From Bacillus sp. S/N-304-OC-R1 (lineage in GTDB: Bacteria; Bacillota; Bacilli; Bacillales; Cytobacillaceae), in the NCBI RefSeq assembly GCF_019749375.1, contig NZ_JACWFE010000003.1:62001-126000 (forward strand): a stretch of 64,000 bases of DNA. Reading direction: 5' to 3'. How positions within the stretch are numbered: the stretch's first letter is position 1; the number at the start of each line of letters is the position of its first letter. The notes under the pieces were generated by a model. It saw only the letters and a program-made list of their open reading frames with translations, did not search any database and was not told the DNA's origin. Shown in pieces: positions 27,993 through 37,904 of the stretch. Made by a program: the position numbers and the translations under genes.

Positions 27993-29246
27993 TTGTCAAA
28001 ACAGATAGAACATAATGAACCATCTATTCAAAACGGAATTCCTTATTGGGTCAAAATTGTGATTGTATTCTTTTTAGGCTGGGTTGCTTTATATGCAACT
28101 CGGACGATCCTAAACCCGATTATGGGTGACATTCAGAATGAATTTGGTCTAAGCAACTCACAGCTTGGCTTAATCATGAGCATCTTCTTCATTGGATATG
28201 CAGGACTTAACATCCCATCAGGTATTTTAGGAGATAGAATCGGGAAGAAACGAGTGCTAGTTCCAGGGGTTATTTTATTCGGTGTTTTTGCTGCAATTAC
28301 AGGTATGATGCCGACATTCTTCCTATTTATGCTTGCCTGGCTTTTAACAGGCATTTTTCAAGGGTTCTTCTATGGACCATCTTACGGCCTATCATCTGAG
28401 GCCATCCCTCCGAAGCATATTACTGTAGGAAGCGCTATTATCAACAGCGGTATGGCGTTCGGGACATCTCTTGGATACTATATTTCAAGCTATGCGGTCC
28501 ATGAATATGGAATGAGCTGGCGATCACCGTTTTTCATCATTGCTGTACCCGTTGTTCTCATTGGACTTGCTATGCTGTGGGTCGTGAAGGAAAAACCTAA
28601 ATCAAAAGAACAAAAGTCGATGGAGAATAACGGAGAAAAGCTTAACTTTGCTGATTTATTTAAGAATCGCAATTTAATCGCAGCTTATGTCACGATTTTC
28701 AGTGCCATTTATGCATTCTTCGTAGTAATCACTTGGATTCCCTACTACTTAGAGCATGAACGCGGCATTACAGGTGGAAATGTTGCCTTTGTTTCTTCTC
28801 TTGTGCCTTGGGCAGCAGTACCAGGCTCTATTTTCTTCAGCTGGGTAGCAGATAAGCTAGGGAAACGTAAGCCCGTTCTTTTAATTATGCTCCCTTTATC
28901 TATCATTGCTCTTGTATCAATTGTGTTCTTCCATAGCATGACAGTCTTGTATATTGCCTTAATTGGATACGGTATCTTTGGAAAAATCAGTACAAATCCT
29001 GTTTTAGTTGCGGTAATTGCAGATAATGCACCAAAACATGCGTATAGTACATCATTTGGAGTTTATAACTTTATTGGAATGTGCGGTTCTATATTGGCAC
29101 CTTATATTACCGGATTCCTTACGGATGTTACAGGAAGCTTAAATACGGGATTCTATTTTGCGGGGGCTTTACTGCTATTAGGTACAATCGCAGTTATGTT
29201 TATTGATGAAAACAACAGGCCAAATGTTGAGGGAAATAAAGTTTAA
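27993..29246 (+). CDS. MFS transporter, first of two near-identical copies
   Basis: 417 residues from TTG 27993 with GGGAGG 8 bases upstream. About 12 hydrophobic segments; the MFS loop motif GDRIGKKRVLVPG follows helix 2 and GKRKPVL appears in the second half. NPIMGDIQNEFGLSNSQLGL and FYGPSYGLSSEAIPPKHIT suggest an anion:cation/organic-acid (ACS) type carrier. By eye nine in ten residues match the protein at 38040. It precedes allF by 215 bases, so the likely cargo is oxalurate, oxamate or a related ureide, inferred from context. Confidence 0.85.
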   Translation: MSKQIEHNEPSIQNGIPYWVKIVIVFFLGWVALYATRTILNPIMGDIQNEFGLSNSQLGLIMSIFFIGYAGLNIPSGILGDRIGKKRVLVPGVILFGVFAAITGMMPTFFLFMLAWLLTGIFQGFFYGPSYGLSSEAIPPKHITVGSAIINSGMAFGTSLGYYISSYAVHEYGMSWRSPFFIIAVPVVLIGLAMLWVVKEKPKSKEQKSMENNGEKLNFADLFKNRNLIAAYVTIFSAIYAFFVVITWIPYYLEHERGITGGNVAFVSSLVPWAAVPGSIFFSWVADKLGKRKPVLLIMLPLSIIALVSIVFFHSMTVLYIALIGYGIFGKISTNPVLVAVIADNAPKHAYSTSFGVYNFIGMCGSILAPYITGFLTDVTGSLNTGFYFAGALLLLGTIAVMFIDENNRPNVEGNKV

Positions 29247-29289
29247 TCCTAGCAAAAACTCTTAAATGCCAAGGAAAAATTACGTTATA

Positions 29290-29365
29290 TTTGATCTTTT
29301 ATGTTTTTGTAATGTAAACACTTACAATTTTATTCGAATGTAATGCCCGGTAAGATACGATTTAT
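29290..29365 (+). promoter_or_regulatory. Shared upstream motif, copy 2, and putative allF promoter
   Basis: TGTAATG occurs at 29308-29314 and again at 29339-29345, exactly 31 bases apart, with AATTTTATTC between. A possible -10 (TACGAT, 29356-29361) sits in the same relative place as TATAGT at copy 3; the -35 (TTCGAA) is poor, as expected for activator dependence. Confidence 0.5.
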
Positions 29366-29461
29366 TCGGTAGAAAGATTAAACTAAATAATTTGGTTTTC
29401 GTTATTGCTATCACTATTTCAATATCGAGAGCCTACAAAAAAATAATAGAGGTGATTATGA

Positions 29462-31231
29462 GTGCTTCACACAATAATTAAGAAGAATTCATATCAGGAT
29501 TCAATTAATTTAATGTTACTAACTAACGCTGTAGCAACGACTGAGGGAATTAACAAAGTTCAAATAATGATGGCAACACCTTCTAACAAAGATATTTATA
29601 AGGATGCTGGCCTTTACACAGACGAATTAGGAGCTGCTGAGTCAAACGACATGGCTATCGTCATTGATACAGATGATGAAAATAAGGTAGCAATAGTGCT
29701 AGAGAAAGTTGATCAATATTTGAAAGACCAATCTATTAGCGGAAAAAACCAAGAATTCGAAACTGTACGTACATGGGACAAAGCAATTAAGACTGCTCCA
29801 AACGCAGACATGGCACTTATCTCTGTACCTGGCCAATATGCTGCTGAAGAAGCAAATAAAGCATTAGACTTAGGTCTGCACGTATTCCTTTTCAGTGATA
29901 ACGTATCAATTGAAGATGAAGTTCAACTTAAAAAGAAAGCTCGTGAAAAAGGGCTTCTTGTTATGGGACCAGACTGCGGTACTGGTATTTTAGATGGAGT
30001 ACCTATTGCATTTGCTAACGTTGTCAAAAAAGGGCGCATTGGGATTGTAGGTGCATCTGGTACAGGAATTCAAGAAGTTTCAACAATTATTGACCGTCTT
30101 GGCGAAGGAGTTAGCCATGCAATCGGTACAGGCGGACGTGACCTTAAAGAGCCTATTGGTGCGATCACAATGATGGAAGGAATTAAGGCATTAGAAAATC
30201 ATCCGCAAACAGACATTATCGTTGTTATTTCTAAGCCGCCAGCAAAAGCTGTTCGCAACGAGGTTGTAGAATTACTACACAGCTTATCTAAACCAGTTGT
30301 TACCATTTTCATCGGTGAAAAGCCTGCTCAACATGAAGGCAATATTTATCAAGCTTACACACTTGCTGAAACTGCACAAATCGCAGTTGATCTTGCAAGA
30401 GGAAATGCAATCAAAGAAGACTACAATGCGGGAGACTATACAGTAGCAGGCGTTTCTTTAACTCAGGAGCAAAGGGCTATTAAAGGTTTATTCTCTGGTG
30501 GAACAATGGCTTCTGAAGCAGCTGTATTAATTTCCGACGCACTTGGATTAGGTACTGAAATTAAAAACGAAGAAGGCTATGTATTAAGACAGGATGGCCA
30601 TGAAGTAGTTGACCTTGGTGATGACAAGTATACACAAGGTAAACCGCATCCAATGATTGACCCTGAAACAAGAGCTAAATTTATTGAACAAGCAGCACAG
30701 GATGAAAAGACAGCTGTTATCCTTTTAGACTTTGTACTTGGCTACGGTTCTCACGAAGATATGGCTAGCGCTTTACTTCCTTCTATTCAAAAGGCGGTGG
30801 CTCATGCAAAAGAAAATGGCCGTAACCTTTATGTAGTGGCTTCCGTTTGTGGAACACTTAATGATCCACAAGATTATAACGGTCACAAGAAGCGCCTTGC
30901 AGAAGCTGGCATCATCGTGAAAGACAATAATAATGAAGCTGTTCGCACTGCACTAAGCATTGTTGGTCTAGAAGTTAATGATGTGAAAAAAGCTCATGTA
31001 GAAGCTGAAAAATCAGGAAGAGAATTTGATCTAACTTCTTCTGAACAAGTCTCTAAGCTTGTGAACAATAAACCTACAATCATCAATGTTGGATTAAAGA
31101 GCTTTACTGAAGCTTTAATTGCAAATGGAGCTTCCGTTGTTCAATACGATTGGAGACCAATTGCAGGCGGAAACGAAAAAATGAGAAAGATTCTATCTCT
31201 CTTAAATTCATATAGAGTTGAAAAGGCGTAA
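29462..31231 (+). CDS. fdrA: FdrA/AllF family subunit of oxamate carbamoyltransferase
   Basis: 589 residues from GTG 29462; GAGGTG lies 7 bases upstream. An ATG at 29458 is out of frame and stops after seven codons. The protein has the succinyl-CoA-synthetase-like fold of FdrA: a Rossmann-type CoA-ligase region with MGPDCGTGILDGVPIAFAN and GRIGIVGASGTGIQEVSTII, then a second ligase-like domain ending in RPIAGGNEKMRKILSLL. In E. coli FdrA/AllF with AllG and AllH forms the enzyme that phosphorolyses oxalurate to oxamate plus carbamoyl phosphate. The next three genes are the expected partners. Confidence 0.88.
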   Translation: MLHTIIKKNSYQDSINLMLLTNAVATTEGINKVQIMMATPSNKDIYKDAGLYTDELGAAESNDMAIVIDTDDENKVAIVLEKVDQYLKDQSISGKNQEFETVRTWDKAIKTAPNADMALISVPGQYAAEEANKALDLGLHVFLFSDNVSIEDEVQLKKKAREKGLLVMGPDCGTGILDGVPIAFANVVKKGRIGIVGASGTGIQEVSTIIDRLGEGVSHAIGTGGRDLKEPIGAITMMEGIKALENHPQTDIIVVISKPPAKAVRNEVVELLHSLSKPVVTIFIGEKPAQHEGNIYQAYTLAETAQIAVDLARGNAIKEDYNAGDYTVAGVSLTQEQRAIKGLFSGGTMASEAAVLISDALGLGTEIKNEEGYVLRQDGHEVVDLGDDKYTQGKPHPMIDPETRAKFIEQAAQDEKTAVILLDFVLGYGSHEDMASALLPSIQKAVAHAKENGRNLYVVASVCGTLNDPQDYNGHKKRLAEAGIIVKDNNNEAVRTALSIVGLEVNDVKKAHVEAEKSGREFDLTSSEQVSKLVNNKPTIINVGLKSFTEALIANGASVVQYDWRPIAGGNEKMRKILSLLNSYRVEKA

Positions 31232-31291
31232 TTTGCCTTTTCAACAATTTTTTTCAGAAATTAGCAAAAAAATATTGTGAGGGGGATTCAC

Positions 31292-32554
31292 ATGAAATAC
31301 AATTCAATAGATGAAGCAAACAAGGCTGTTATAGATAAAATCACTGGTTCTGCACCATTTTTAGTTGATGTAGTCCCTGCGAAGGATAAAATTAAAGAAT
31401 TAAATGAAGGCAAAGTCCTTCTTCATGCCGGACCGCCAATTAAATGGGAAGACATGACTGGTCCAATGCAAGGCTCTTGTATTGGTGCTTCTCTATTTGA
31501 AGGCTGGGCATCTACTGAAGAGGAAGCTCAACAAATGCTTTCTAACGGGGAAGTTAAATTTATTCCGTGTCACCATGTAAATGCTGTAGGACCAATGGGC
31601 GGTATTACTTCTGCTAACATGCCTGTTTTTGTTGTAAAGAACCATTCAGAAGGAAATGAAGCATACTGCATCATGAATGAAGGTATTGGTAAAGTTCTTC
31701 GCTTTGGTGCTTACTCAGATGAAGTAATTAACCGTTTAAAATGGATGCAAAATGTTTTAGGGCCAACAATCTCTAAAGCTCTAAAGTTAACAGAAGATGG
31801 TTTAAACCTAAATGTTATGATTGCAAAAGCGATTACAATGGGTGACGAATTCCACCAGCGTAATATCGCAGCATCTTTAATTTTCTTAAAAGAAATCAGC
31901 CCGTACATTGTACAGCTTGATATTGATCCAAAGGATATTAAAGATGTTATCCAATTCTTAGCTGATACTGACCAATTCTTCTTAAATATTGCAATGGCAA
32001 CTAGTAAAGCTGTACTAGATGGAGCTAGAACAATCCAAGAAGGTACAGTTGTTACAGCGATGTGCCGTAACGGTAAAGACTTTGGTATCCGTATTAGCGG
32101 TATGGGTGATGAATGGTTTACTGCACCGGTTAATACACCACAAGGCCTATTCTTTACTGGCTATTCACAAGATGATGCAAACCCGGATATCGGTGACAGT
32201 GCCATTACAGAAACTTTCGGTGTAGGCGGAATGGCAATGATCGCTGCTCCTGGTGTTACTCGCTTCGTTGGTGCTGGTGGATTTGGCGATGCTCTATCAA
32301 CAAGTAATGAAATGATGGAAATTTGTATTAGCCAAAACAGCAACTTCACTATTCCTACTTGGGATTTCCAAGGAGCTTGTCTAGGTATTGACGCTCGTAA
32401 AGTAGTAGAAACAGGCATTGAACCAGTTATCAATACTGGTATTGCCCATAAAAAAGCAGGCGTAGGACAGGTTGGTGCTGGAACTGTTCGTGCACCAAAG
32501 GAATGCTTCGAGAAAGCGCTTGAAGCTTATGCAAAAAAATTAGGTCTTATCTAA
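31292..32554 (+). CDS. ylbE: YlbE/AllG family protein (DUF1116), oxamate carbamoyltransferase subunit
   Basis: 420 residues from ATG 31292 with GAGGGGG 6 bases upstream; the in-frame GTG at 31277 overlaps that site. DUF1116 features include HAGPPIKWEDMTGPMQGSCI, PCHHVNAVGPMGGITSANMP and the C-terminal GVGQVGAGTVRAPKECFEKA. It is the second subunit of the ureide transcarbamylase in E. coli (AllG). No catalytic residues are defined that I can point to. Gap to fdrA 60 bases, to the next gene 6 bases. Confidence 0.88.
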   Translation: MKYNSIDEANKAVIDKITGSAPFLVDVVPAKDKIKELNEGKVLLHAGPPIKWEDMTGPMQGSCIGASLFEGWASTEEEAQQMLSNGEVKFIPCHHVNAVGPMGGITSANMPVFVVKNHSEGNEAYCIMNEGIGKVLRFGAYSDEVINRLKWMQNVLGPTISKALKLTEDGLNLNVMIAKAITMGDEFHQRNIAASLIFLKEISPYIVQLDIDPKDIKDVIQFLADTDQFFLNIAMATSKAVLDGARTIQEGTVVTAMCRNGKDFGIRISGMGDEWFTAPVNTPQGLFFTGYSQDDANPDIGDSAITETFGVGGMAMIAAPGVTRFVGAGGFGDALSTSNEMMEICISQNSNFTIPTWDFQGACLGIDARKVVETGIEPVINTGIAHKKAGVGQVGAGTVRAPKECFEKALEAYAKKLGLI

Positions 32555-32560
32555 AGACGA

Positions 32561-33472
32561 ATGTCTAATAACCATAAAATTTGGGTAGAGGAATATGAGC
32601 AAAATATTCCTCTATTCCTTAATAATAAGATTGGAACTGTCCATAGTGTTTTCAATAATGGCTTGAACATTCTTATGGGGGATCGTTTGTTTTTTATCGG
32701 TACTATAAAGAATGGCAAGCTTCCATTTGGGATCCATCTAAACAAAGAATCAGTTCAAGCGTTGCTCTCCTCTATTCACCTGCCTGAAAAAGTCAGATGG
32801 AATGAAGAAAGTGCAGAGCTGTATTTTGAAAACAGCCAAGTGACTATTTGCTTTAAAAAAGGGCTTCCTTTTGCAAATATGATTAAAAAACCTTCAGGGG
32901 AATTTTTCACCTCCCCTGAGATTTTACAGCCGTTTATTTCAATTTTAACCTCTTCTGTGGAGAAAACAGGTTTAGATATTGATATTGCAGAATTTCTTAT
33001 TGATTATTTAAGTGATCAAGAGGCTGAAACCCCTGAGGTCAGAGCCATGTACCATCTTATGAAAACTCTCCACACAAATAATGAAGTGGATGCAGAAAAA
33101 GCAGTACGCTATTTTCTAGGCAGAGGAAGAGGCCTTACCCCTTCTGGAGACGACCACTTAGTTGGTCTATTGGCCATTCATAAAGTCTCGAATGCCTTCA
33201 GTCCTGTCTTTGTAAACACTCTTAAAAAAATTCTTAATCATGAATCTGTAACAACTGATATTGCTAAGGAATATCTTCTCTATGCATTAAATGGCCAATT
33301 TAGCTCATCTATTGTTCAAATAATCAATCATTTATCTGCGGATGAATGGAATATAAGAATAGTAGAAAAGTATCTGAGAGAATTAATAACTGTTGGTCAT
33401 AGCTCAGGAATTGATACTGCATTCGGATTATTAATAGGGATACTATCTATTAAATATTGGAGGAATAATTAA
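32561..33472 (+). CDS. ylbF: YlbF/AllH family protein (DUF2877), oxamate carbamoyltransferase subunit
   Basis: 303 residues. DUF2877 features: RYFLGRGRGLTPSGDDHLVG, whose GxGxGLTPSGDD pattern is the family hallmark, and the late VGHSSGIDTAFGLLIGIL. In E. coli the homologue AllH completes the oxamate carbamoyltransferase. Its ribosome site (AAAGACG) is weak and it starts 6 bases after ylbE, so it is probably translationally coupled; its stop overlaps the carbamate kinase start (TAATG). Confidence 0.87.
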   Translation: MSNNHKIWVEEYEQNIPLFLNNKIGTVHSVFNNGLNILMGDRLFFIGTIKNGKLPFGIHLNKESVQALLSSIHLPEKVRWNEESAELYFENSQVTICFKKGLPFANMIKKPSGEFFTSPEILQPFISILTSSVEKTGLDIDIAEFLIDYLSDQEAETPEVRAMYHLMKTLHTNNEVDAEKAVRYFLGRGRGLTPSGDDHLVGLLAIHKVSNAFSPVFVNTLKKILNHESVTTDIAKEYLLYALNGQFSSSIVQIINHLSADEWNIRIVEKYLRELITVGHSSGIDTAFGLLIGILSIKYWRNN

Positions 33473-34410
33473 TGGGTCAAAAAGTCGTTATTGCACTAGG
33501 CGGAAACGCAATATTACAGCCGAAGCAAGAAGCAACATTTGAAAATCAATTGGAAAATGTTCGTAAAAGCAGTGAAATTATTGCTCGTATTGTAAAAAAC
33601 GGTCACACTGTGATTATTACACATGGGAACGGACCTCAAGTCGGAAATATTTTACGCCAAAATGAAGAAGCGAAAAATGTTGTTCCTCCCCTTCCATTAG
33701 ACGTTTGCAGTGCTGAGTCACAAGGATTTATTGGATATATGATGGATCAAACATTAAAAAATGAATTGCAAAAACTAGGCTTAAACAATTCTGTTGCAGG
33801 GATTTTAACGCAAACAGAAGTTTCAAAAGATGACCCTGCTTTCCAAAATCCGGACAAACCAATCGGTGTCTTCTTTACAGAAGAAGAAGCTAAAAAACTA
33901 GCTGAAGAAAAAGGCTGGTCTGTCATGGAAGATGCTGGCCGCGGCTGGAGACGTGTTGTCCCTTCACCAATGCCAAAATCTATTCATGGTGCAGAGATTA
34001 TTAAAAAGCTAACTGATGAAAATGTACTTGTTATTGCTGCTGGCGGCGGCGGTATCCCAGTTGTCAAAAATGAAGATGGTTCTTTCACAGGGGTCGAAGC
34101 TGTTATCGATAAAGACCGCAGCGGATTTAAATTAGCTGAAGAAGTAAAATCGGACGTATTTATGATTTTAACTGACGTTCAAAATGTATATGTGAATTAT
34201 GGTAAACCAGACCAAAAGGCTTTAACTCACGTAACTTTGGAAGAAGCAAAAAAATACGTGGAGGAAGGTCAATTTTCTGCTGGAAGCATGGGTCCGAAAA
34301 TGGAGGCTGCTATAAGATTTGCTGAACAAGGTGGCCGTGCTATTATTTGTGCATTAGACCAAGCTGACCTTGCTATGGAAGGTAAAGCTGGTACGTCAGT
34401 AACTAGATAA
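33472..34410 (+). CDS. arcC: Carbamate kinase
   Basis: 312 residues from ATG 33472 with GGAGG upstream. It transfers phosphate from carbamoyl phosphate to ADP, giving ATP, ammonia and CO2. Features: VIALGGNAIL, ITHGNGPQVGNI, VVPSPMPKSI, AAGGGGIPVV and FSAGSMGPKMEAAIRFAEQG. No arginine deiminase or ornithine carbamoyltransferase lies nearby, so its carbamoyl phosphate most likely comes from the three genes upstream (role of E. coli AllK/YbcF). A terminator follows. Confidence 0.94.
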   Translation: MGQKVVIALGGNAILQPKQEATFENQLENVRKSSEIIARIVKNGHTVIITHGNGPQVGNILRQNEEAKNVVPPLPLDVCSAESQGFIGYMMDQTLKNELQKLGLNNSVAGILTQTEVSKDDPAFQNPDKPIGVFFTEEEAKKLAEEKGWSVMEDAGRGWRRVVPSPMPKSIHGAEIIKKLTDENVLVIAAGGGGIPVVKNEDGSFTGVEAVIDKDRSGFKLAEEVKSDVFMILTDVQNVYVNYGKPDQKALTHVTLEEAKKYVEEGQFSAGSMGPKMEAAIRFAEQGGRAIICALDQADLAMEGKAGTSVTR

Positions 34411-34425
34411 TTTTTCTCTAATAAT

Positions 34426-34475
34426 ATGGTGTCTGTTCATGTTAAAATTTTTTCACATGGGCAGATACCATTTTT
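34426..34475 (+). terminator. Terminator after carbamate kinase
   Basis: 17-bp stem with G-U pairs (from 34426; right arm 34455-34471) followed by a T run, separating the catabolic operon from the sensor kinase gene. Confidence 0.8.
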
Positions 34476-34504
34476 ACTAATCCTCTTTAGAAAGGAGGGA
34501 GTTC

Positions 34505-37141
34505 ATGAAAAAGGCACGTTCCTTTAAAAAAGAACTCATTTCTTCCTTCTTAACTATTACTTTCTTTTCTATTGCCTTACTTGGGATATTTCAAATTTAT
34601 CAACTAAATTCACTAATAAATGAAAATCAAAAAAGTCAGGCACAAACAACGAAATATTTATCAGACTATATCCGAAATTATGTTTTAGAGCATAAAAAAG
34701 CGATTCAAACAGAGTCACTTACAATAAGAGAAAAATTTATCAATCAAGATATTGAGGGTATACATACACAGCTTAAAAACATTAAGACCAACTATCCAGG
34801 ATTCGTTAATCTGTATGTTGGAAATATAAAAGGGCAATCTATCGTTTTTTATCCAGAGGTATACACTGACGGGGTAAAACGGGAGAATTTGAATTTCAGT
34901 GACCGTTCCTATTATAAAGAATTGCTTAAAACTAAAAACACGGTCATATCCCCTGCTCTCCCCGGCCGTGGCGGGACCGACATTTTATTAGTAACTATTG
35001 TTTCACCAATTATGAATGATAAAGGAGAAATGATTGGATATGTACTTGGTGCTTTGGATTTAAATGCATTGGGAGAGCATATTCAAAACCGCACTTTTGG
35101 TGATGGCGGTCAAGCAGTTGTAATTGACGCTGAAAAGAATGTGATTGTACACCCTGAAATAGAGACACGAAAAAAACTAGTCAATCTCTCCAAATCAGAG
35201 GTCACTCAATATATCGAAAAACAGCGTGAGGAAGAGGGCAGCAACTTCTTTAAGAACGCCAATAACAATGACGAGGTCTATATTACGTATGAAAAAATTC
35301 AGCCTCTAGGCTGGACTGTCTGGATAACCAAACCTACAGATATGATCATGAAAACATATAAAAATGCCATAATGCTAATATTGTTTTTCCTCCTCCTAAC
35401 CGCTATTTTAATGATTGGTGTCAGTCTTTTTCTTACAAACCGTCTGGAGCGATCCATTCATCAATTGCTGAATTATATAAAAGATTACACTATAGGCTTT
35501 AAACGAAAAAAAACCGTCGTGAAAAAGATAACTGGCCCAAAAGAAATGGAAGAATTATATTTTTATTTTAATAACATGATTCAAGAGGTTGAAAAGAATA
35601 GAAACGGATTAATGGAGCTAAATAGAGAGCTTGAAGGAAGAGTCCAGGAAAGGACTGCTGTTCTAGAACATAAAAATTCAGAGCTTAAGGCAGTGAATAA
35701 ATTAATTACGTCCGTTTCTTCCAATAAAGATTTAGCCCATTTTATTCAGCATTGCCTAAAAGAAATCGAACCTTTTTTGAACTATTCAATTCATGTGTTT
35801 TTCATGGATTTAGCAGTTACGAACAAAACAATTATTACAACGCAAAATCTGCTGCAGTATCTAAGTGAAAATATGACTGGAGAACAGCAGTATATGGAAC
35901 CAATTCAAATTGAACAGAAAAACAAAGGCTTTTTAATAGTAGACCTAGACGATGACCAATCAATAAAGACAAGTGATCAGGAATTTCTCCATACATTCGC
36001 CAGCTCTTTAGCAGTTATGCTGCAGAACAAGTTTTTATTCGAGCAAATCCGCAATAAACACGCTGTTCTAGAGGCTGTATTGGAAAGTATGTCAGAAGGA
36101 TTAATGCTATTAAATAATCAAAATGAAGTGGAGTATGTCAATGAATTTTTCCTTAAAATTATGACTACAGAAGAAGACAATGATGACGATAATGATTATG
36201 GGTACAATAACAGCCTTGTTAGTTTGGAGGATGTTTCCAAACGATTTATTACCCTTTTTGACGTCCAGCATGAGGATTTATCAGCATTCTTTGCAAATGA
36301 GATAGAAGAGCTTAAATTAGAGGATAAGAATTCAAAAAAGCCAAATTATTATTTGCTTCATAAATTTTCTGTCATGTTAGATGAGAATATCATTGGTGAA
36401 GGTCTTGTTTTACGAGACATTACGAAGGAAGAAGAGATTGATACATTAAAAAATAATTTAATTTCTCTTACCTCTCATGAATTTAAAACACCGATTACTA
36501 ATATCAAGGGCAGCGTAGAAACCTTGCTTCGTTCAGAAGTTGAATGGGAGCCTGAATTCCAACAGGAGCTTTTAGAAGGGGTTCACGAGGATATTGAAAG
36601 AATACTTCATCTAGTAAATGATTGGATGGATATTTCCAAAATTGGATCAGGAACGATGTATGTGGAACGGAATATGATTCGAGCAGATCATGTCATTACA
36701 AAATCAATGGAGCAGATTCCCCTTTCACTTAAGGAAAACGCTTATTTTGAATTCCACAACAAACTGCGCGAGGGCTATACTTTTTATGCTGATAAATTGC
36801 GAATTCAACAAGTGCTCGTTAATTTATTTACCAATGCCCTTCGTTACAATGATTCAATAGAAAAGAAGATCGATATAACTTTGGGCATGGAGCTTGATTT
36901 TATTACAATCTCTGTCTCGGATAACGGCATCGGTATTTCACCGGACCATTTGACAAAGATTTTTAATCGATTCTACCAAGTTGATGTAACGGCAACGAGA
37001 AGAACAGGCGGCACAGGACTAGGTCTATCCATCTGTTTGGGGATTATGGAAGCTCACGGGGGAAAAATCGAAGTGAAAAGTGAGCTAGGAAAAGGAAGTA
37101 CCTTTATTCTATATTTCCCGATTACAAGAGGAGGAGAATAA
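34505..37141 (+). CDS. Sensor histidine kinase with extracellular dCache, HAMP and PAS domains
   Basis: 878 residues, ATG with AAAGGAGGGAG upstream. Helix about 12-34; a dCache-like extracellular domain (35-285) with NLNFSDRSYYKELLKTKNTV and GDGGQAVVIDAEKNVIVHPE; helix about 288-312; HAMP and coiled coil; a GAF-like region; a PAS-like segment near 520 (LESMSEGLMLLNNQNEVEYV); HisKA with His658 (LTSHEFKTPITNIKG); and HATPase (NLFTNALRYND, VSDNGIGI, GTGLGLSI). An Asp-rich insert (EEDNDDDNDYGY) interrupts the PAS region. The adjacent regulator is the evident partner; the ligand is probably a ureide or carboxylate used by the flanking genes. Confidence 0.92.
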   Translation: MKKARSFKKELISSFLTITFFSIALLGIFQIYQLNSLINENQKSQAQTTKYLSDYIRNYVLEHKKAIQTESLTIREKFINQDIEGIHTQLKNIKTNYPGFVNLYVGNIKGQSIVFYPEVYTDGVKRENLNFSDRSYYKELLKTKNTVISPALPGRGGTDILLVTIVSPIMNDKGEMIGYVLGALDLNALGEHIQNRTFGDGGQAVVIDAEKNVIVHPEIETRKKLVNLSKSEVTQYIEKQREEEGSNFFKNANNNDEVYITYEKIQPLGWTVWITKPTDMIMKTYKNAIMLILFFLLLTAILMIGVSLFLTNRLERSIHQLLNYIKDYTIGFKRKKTVVKKITGPKEMEELYFYFNNMIQEVEKNRNGLMELNRELEGRVQERTAVLEHKNSELKAVNKLITSVSSNKDLAHFIQHCLKEIEPFLNYSIHVFFMDLAVTNKTIITTQNLLQYLSENMTGEQQYMEPIQIEQKNKGFLIVDLDDDQSIKTSDQEFLHTFASSLAVMLQNKFLFEQIRNKHAVLEAVLESMSEGLMLLNNQNEVEYVNEFFLKIMTTEEDNDDDNDYGYNNSLVSLEDVSKRFITLFDVQHEDLSAFFANEIEELKLEDKNSKKPNYYLLHKFSVMLDENIIGEGLVLRDITKEEEIDTLKNNLISLTSHEFKTPITNIKGSVETLLRSEVEWEPEFQQELLEGVHEDIERILHLVNDWMDISKIGSGTMYVERNMIRADHVITKSMEQIPLSLKENAYFEFHNKLREGYTFYADKLRIQQVLVNLFTNALRYNDSIEKKIDITLGMELDFITISVSDNGIGISPDHLTKIFNRFYQVDVTATRRTGGTGLGLSICLGIMEAHGGKIEVKSELGKGSTFILYFPITRGGE

Positions 37142-37142
37142 T

Positions 37143-37856
37143 GTGAAAGGCAATAAAATCTGCATTGTCGATGATGAGCCAAAAATTGTACGTTTTGTAG
37201 CAGCAAACTTAAAATCTATCGGTTATGAAGTAACTACTGTTAATTCGGGTGAGGAGCTATTTGATAAATTTGACCTTATTTCACCCGACCTTATTCTCCT
37301 AGACATTATGATGCCAGGTCACGATGGATTTTATGTTTTGGACAAGCTGCGGAAATTCTCAGATGTTCCAGTCATTATGCTAACAGCTAGAAGTAATCCA
37401 AAAGATAAGGTTCATGGATTAAATGTCGGTGCAGATGATTATTTAACAAAGCCCTTTTCATTGGATGAATTGTTTGCAAGGGTAAATGCGGTGCTGAGAA
37501 GAAGCCAATCTAATCATGCGGAGCCCGGTTTAGCGAAGACCCCTGTTATTCGTACTGGAGATTTAGCAATTGATCTTGGAAGCAAACGCTGCTGGATTAA
37601 TAATGAGGAATTTAAGCTTACTCAAACGGAGTATTCTGTTATGGAAATTTTAGCATTAAATTTAGATAAAGTTGTCCAGCATGAAACTCTTTTATCTGAA
37701 GTATGGGGACCTCAATACAGAGATGACGTTGAATATTTACGAGTCGGCATTGCCAGAATTCGCCGGAAAATTAAAGAACATTTGCCTAATAAAGAAGAAT
37801 ATATTGTCACGTATCCAGGCCTTGGATACATGCTTCGAAGCGTACCAAAGGAATAA
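37143..37856 (+). CDS. OmpR-family response regulator
   Basis: 237 residues from GTG 37143, with GGAGGAG upstream; the kinase stop lies just before. The receiver domain has the acidic pair Asp10/Asp11, phospho-acceptor Asp54 (LILLDIMMPG), Thr of MLTAR and Lys of LTKPFS; the winged-helix C-terminus is of the OmpR/PhoB type (FKLTQTEYSVMEILALNLDK, VGIARIRRKI). It is translationally coupled to the kinase and likely acts on the shared motif upstream of both MFS genes and allF. Confidence 0.93.
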   Translation: MKGNKICIVDDEPKIVRFVAANLKSIGYEVTTVNSGEELFDKFDLISPDLILLDIMMPGHDGFYVLDKLRKFSDVPVIMLTARSNPKDKVHGLNVGADDYLTKPFSLDELFARVNAVLRRSQSNHAEPGLAKTPVIRTGDLAIDLGSKRCWINNEEFKLTQTEYSVMEILALNLDKVVQHETLLSEVWGPQYRDDVEYLRVGIARIRRKIKEHLPNKEEYIVTYPGLGYMLRSVPKE

Positions 37857-37865
37857 AAATATTAA

Positions 37866-37899
37866 TCCCATATTGCCCTGATGCAATATGGGAATTTTT
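37866..37899 (+). terminator. Terminator after the response regulator
   Basis: 11-bp perfect stem (37866-37876 with 37883-37893) followed by ATTTTTAT, 10 bases past the stop. Confidence 0.85.
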
Positions 37900-37904
37900 A
37901 TGGA

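Noticed and set aside
36120-36240. Frameshift suspected in the kinase because of the Asp-rich insert
   Set aside because: The frame continues with intact PAS, HisKA and HATPase motifs on both sides; it is an in-frame insertion.
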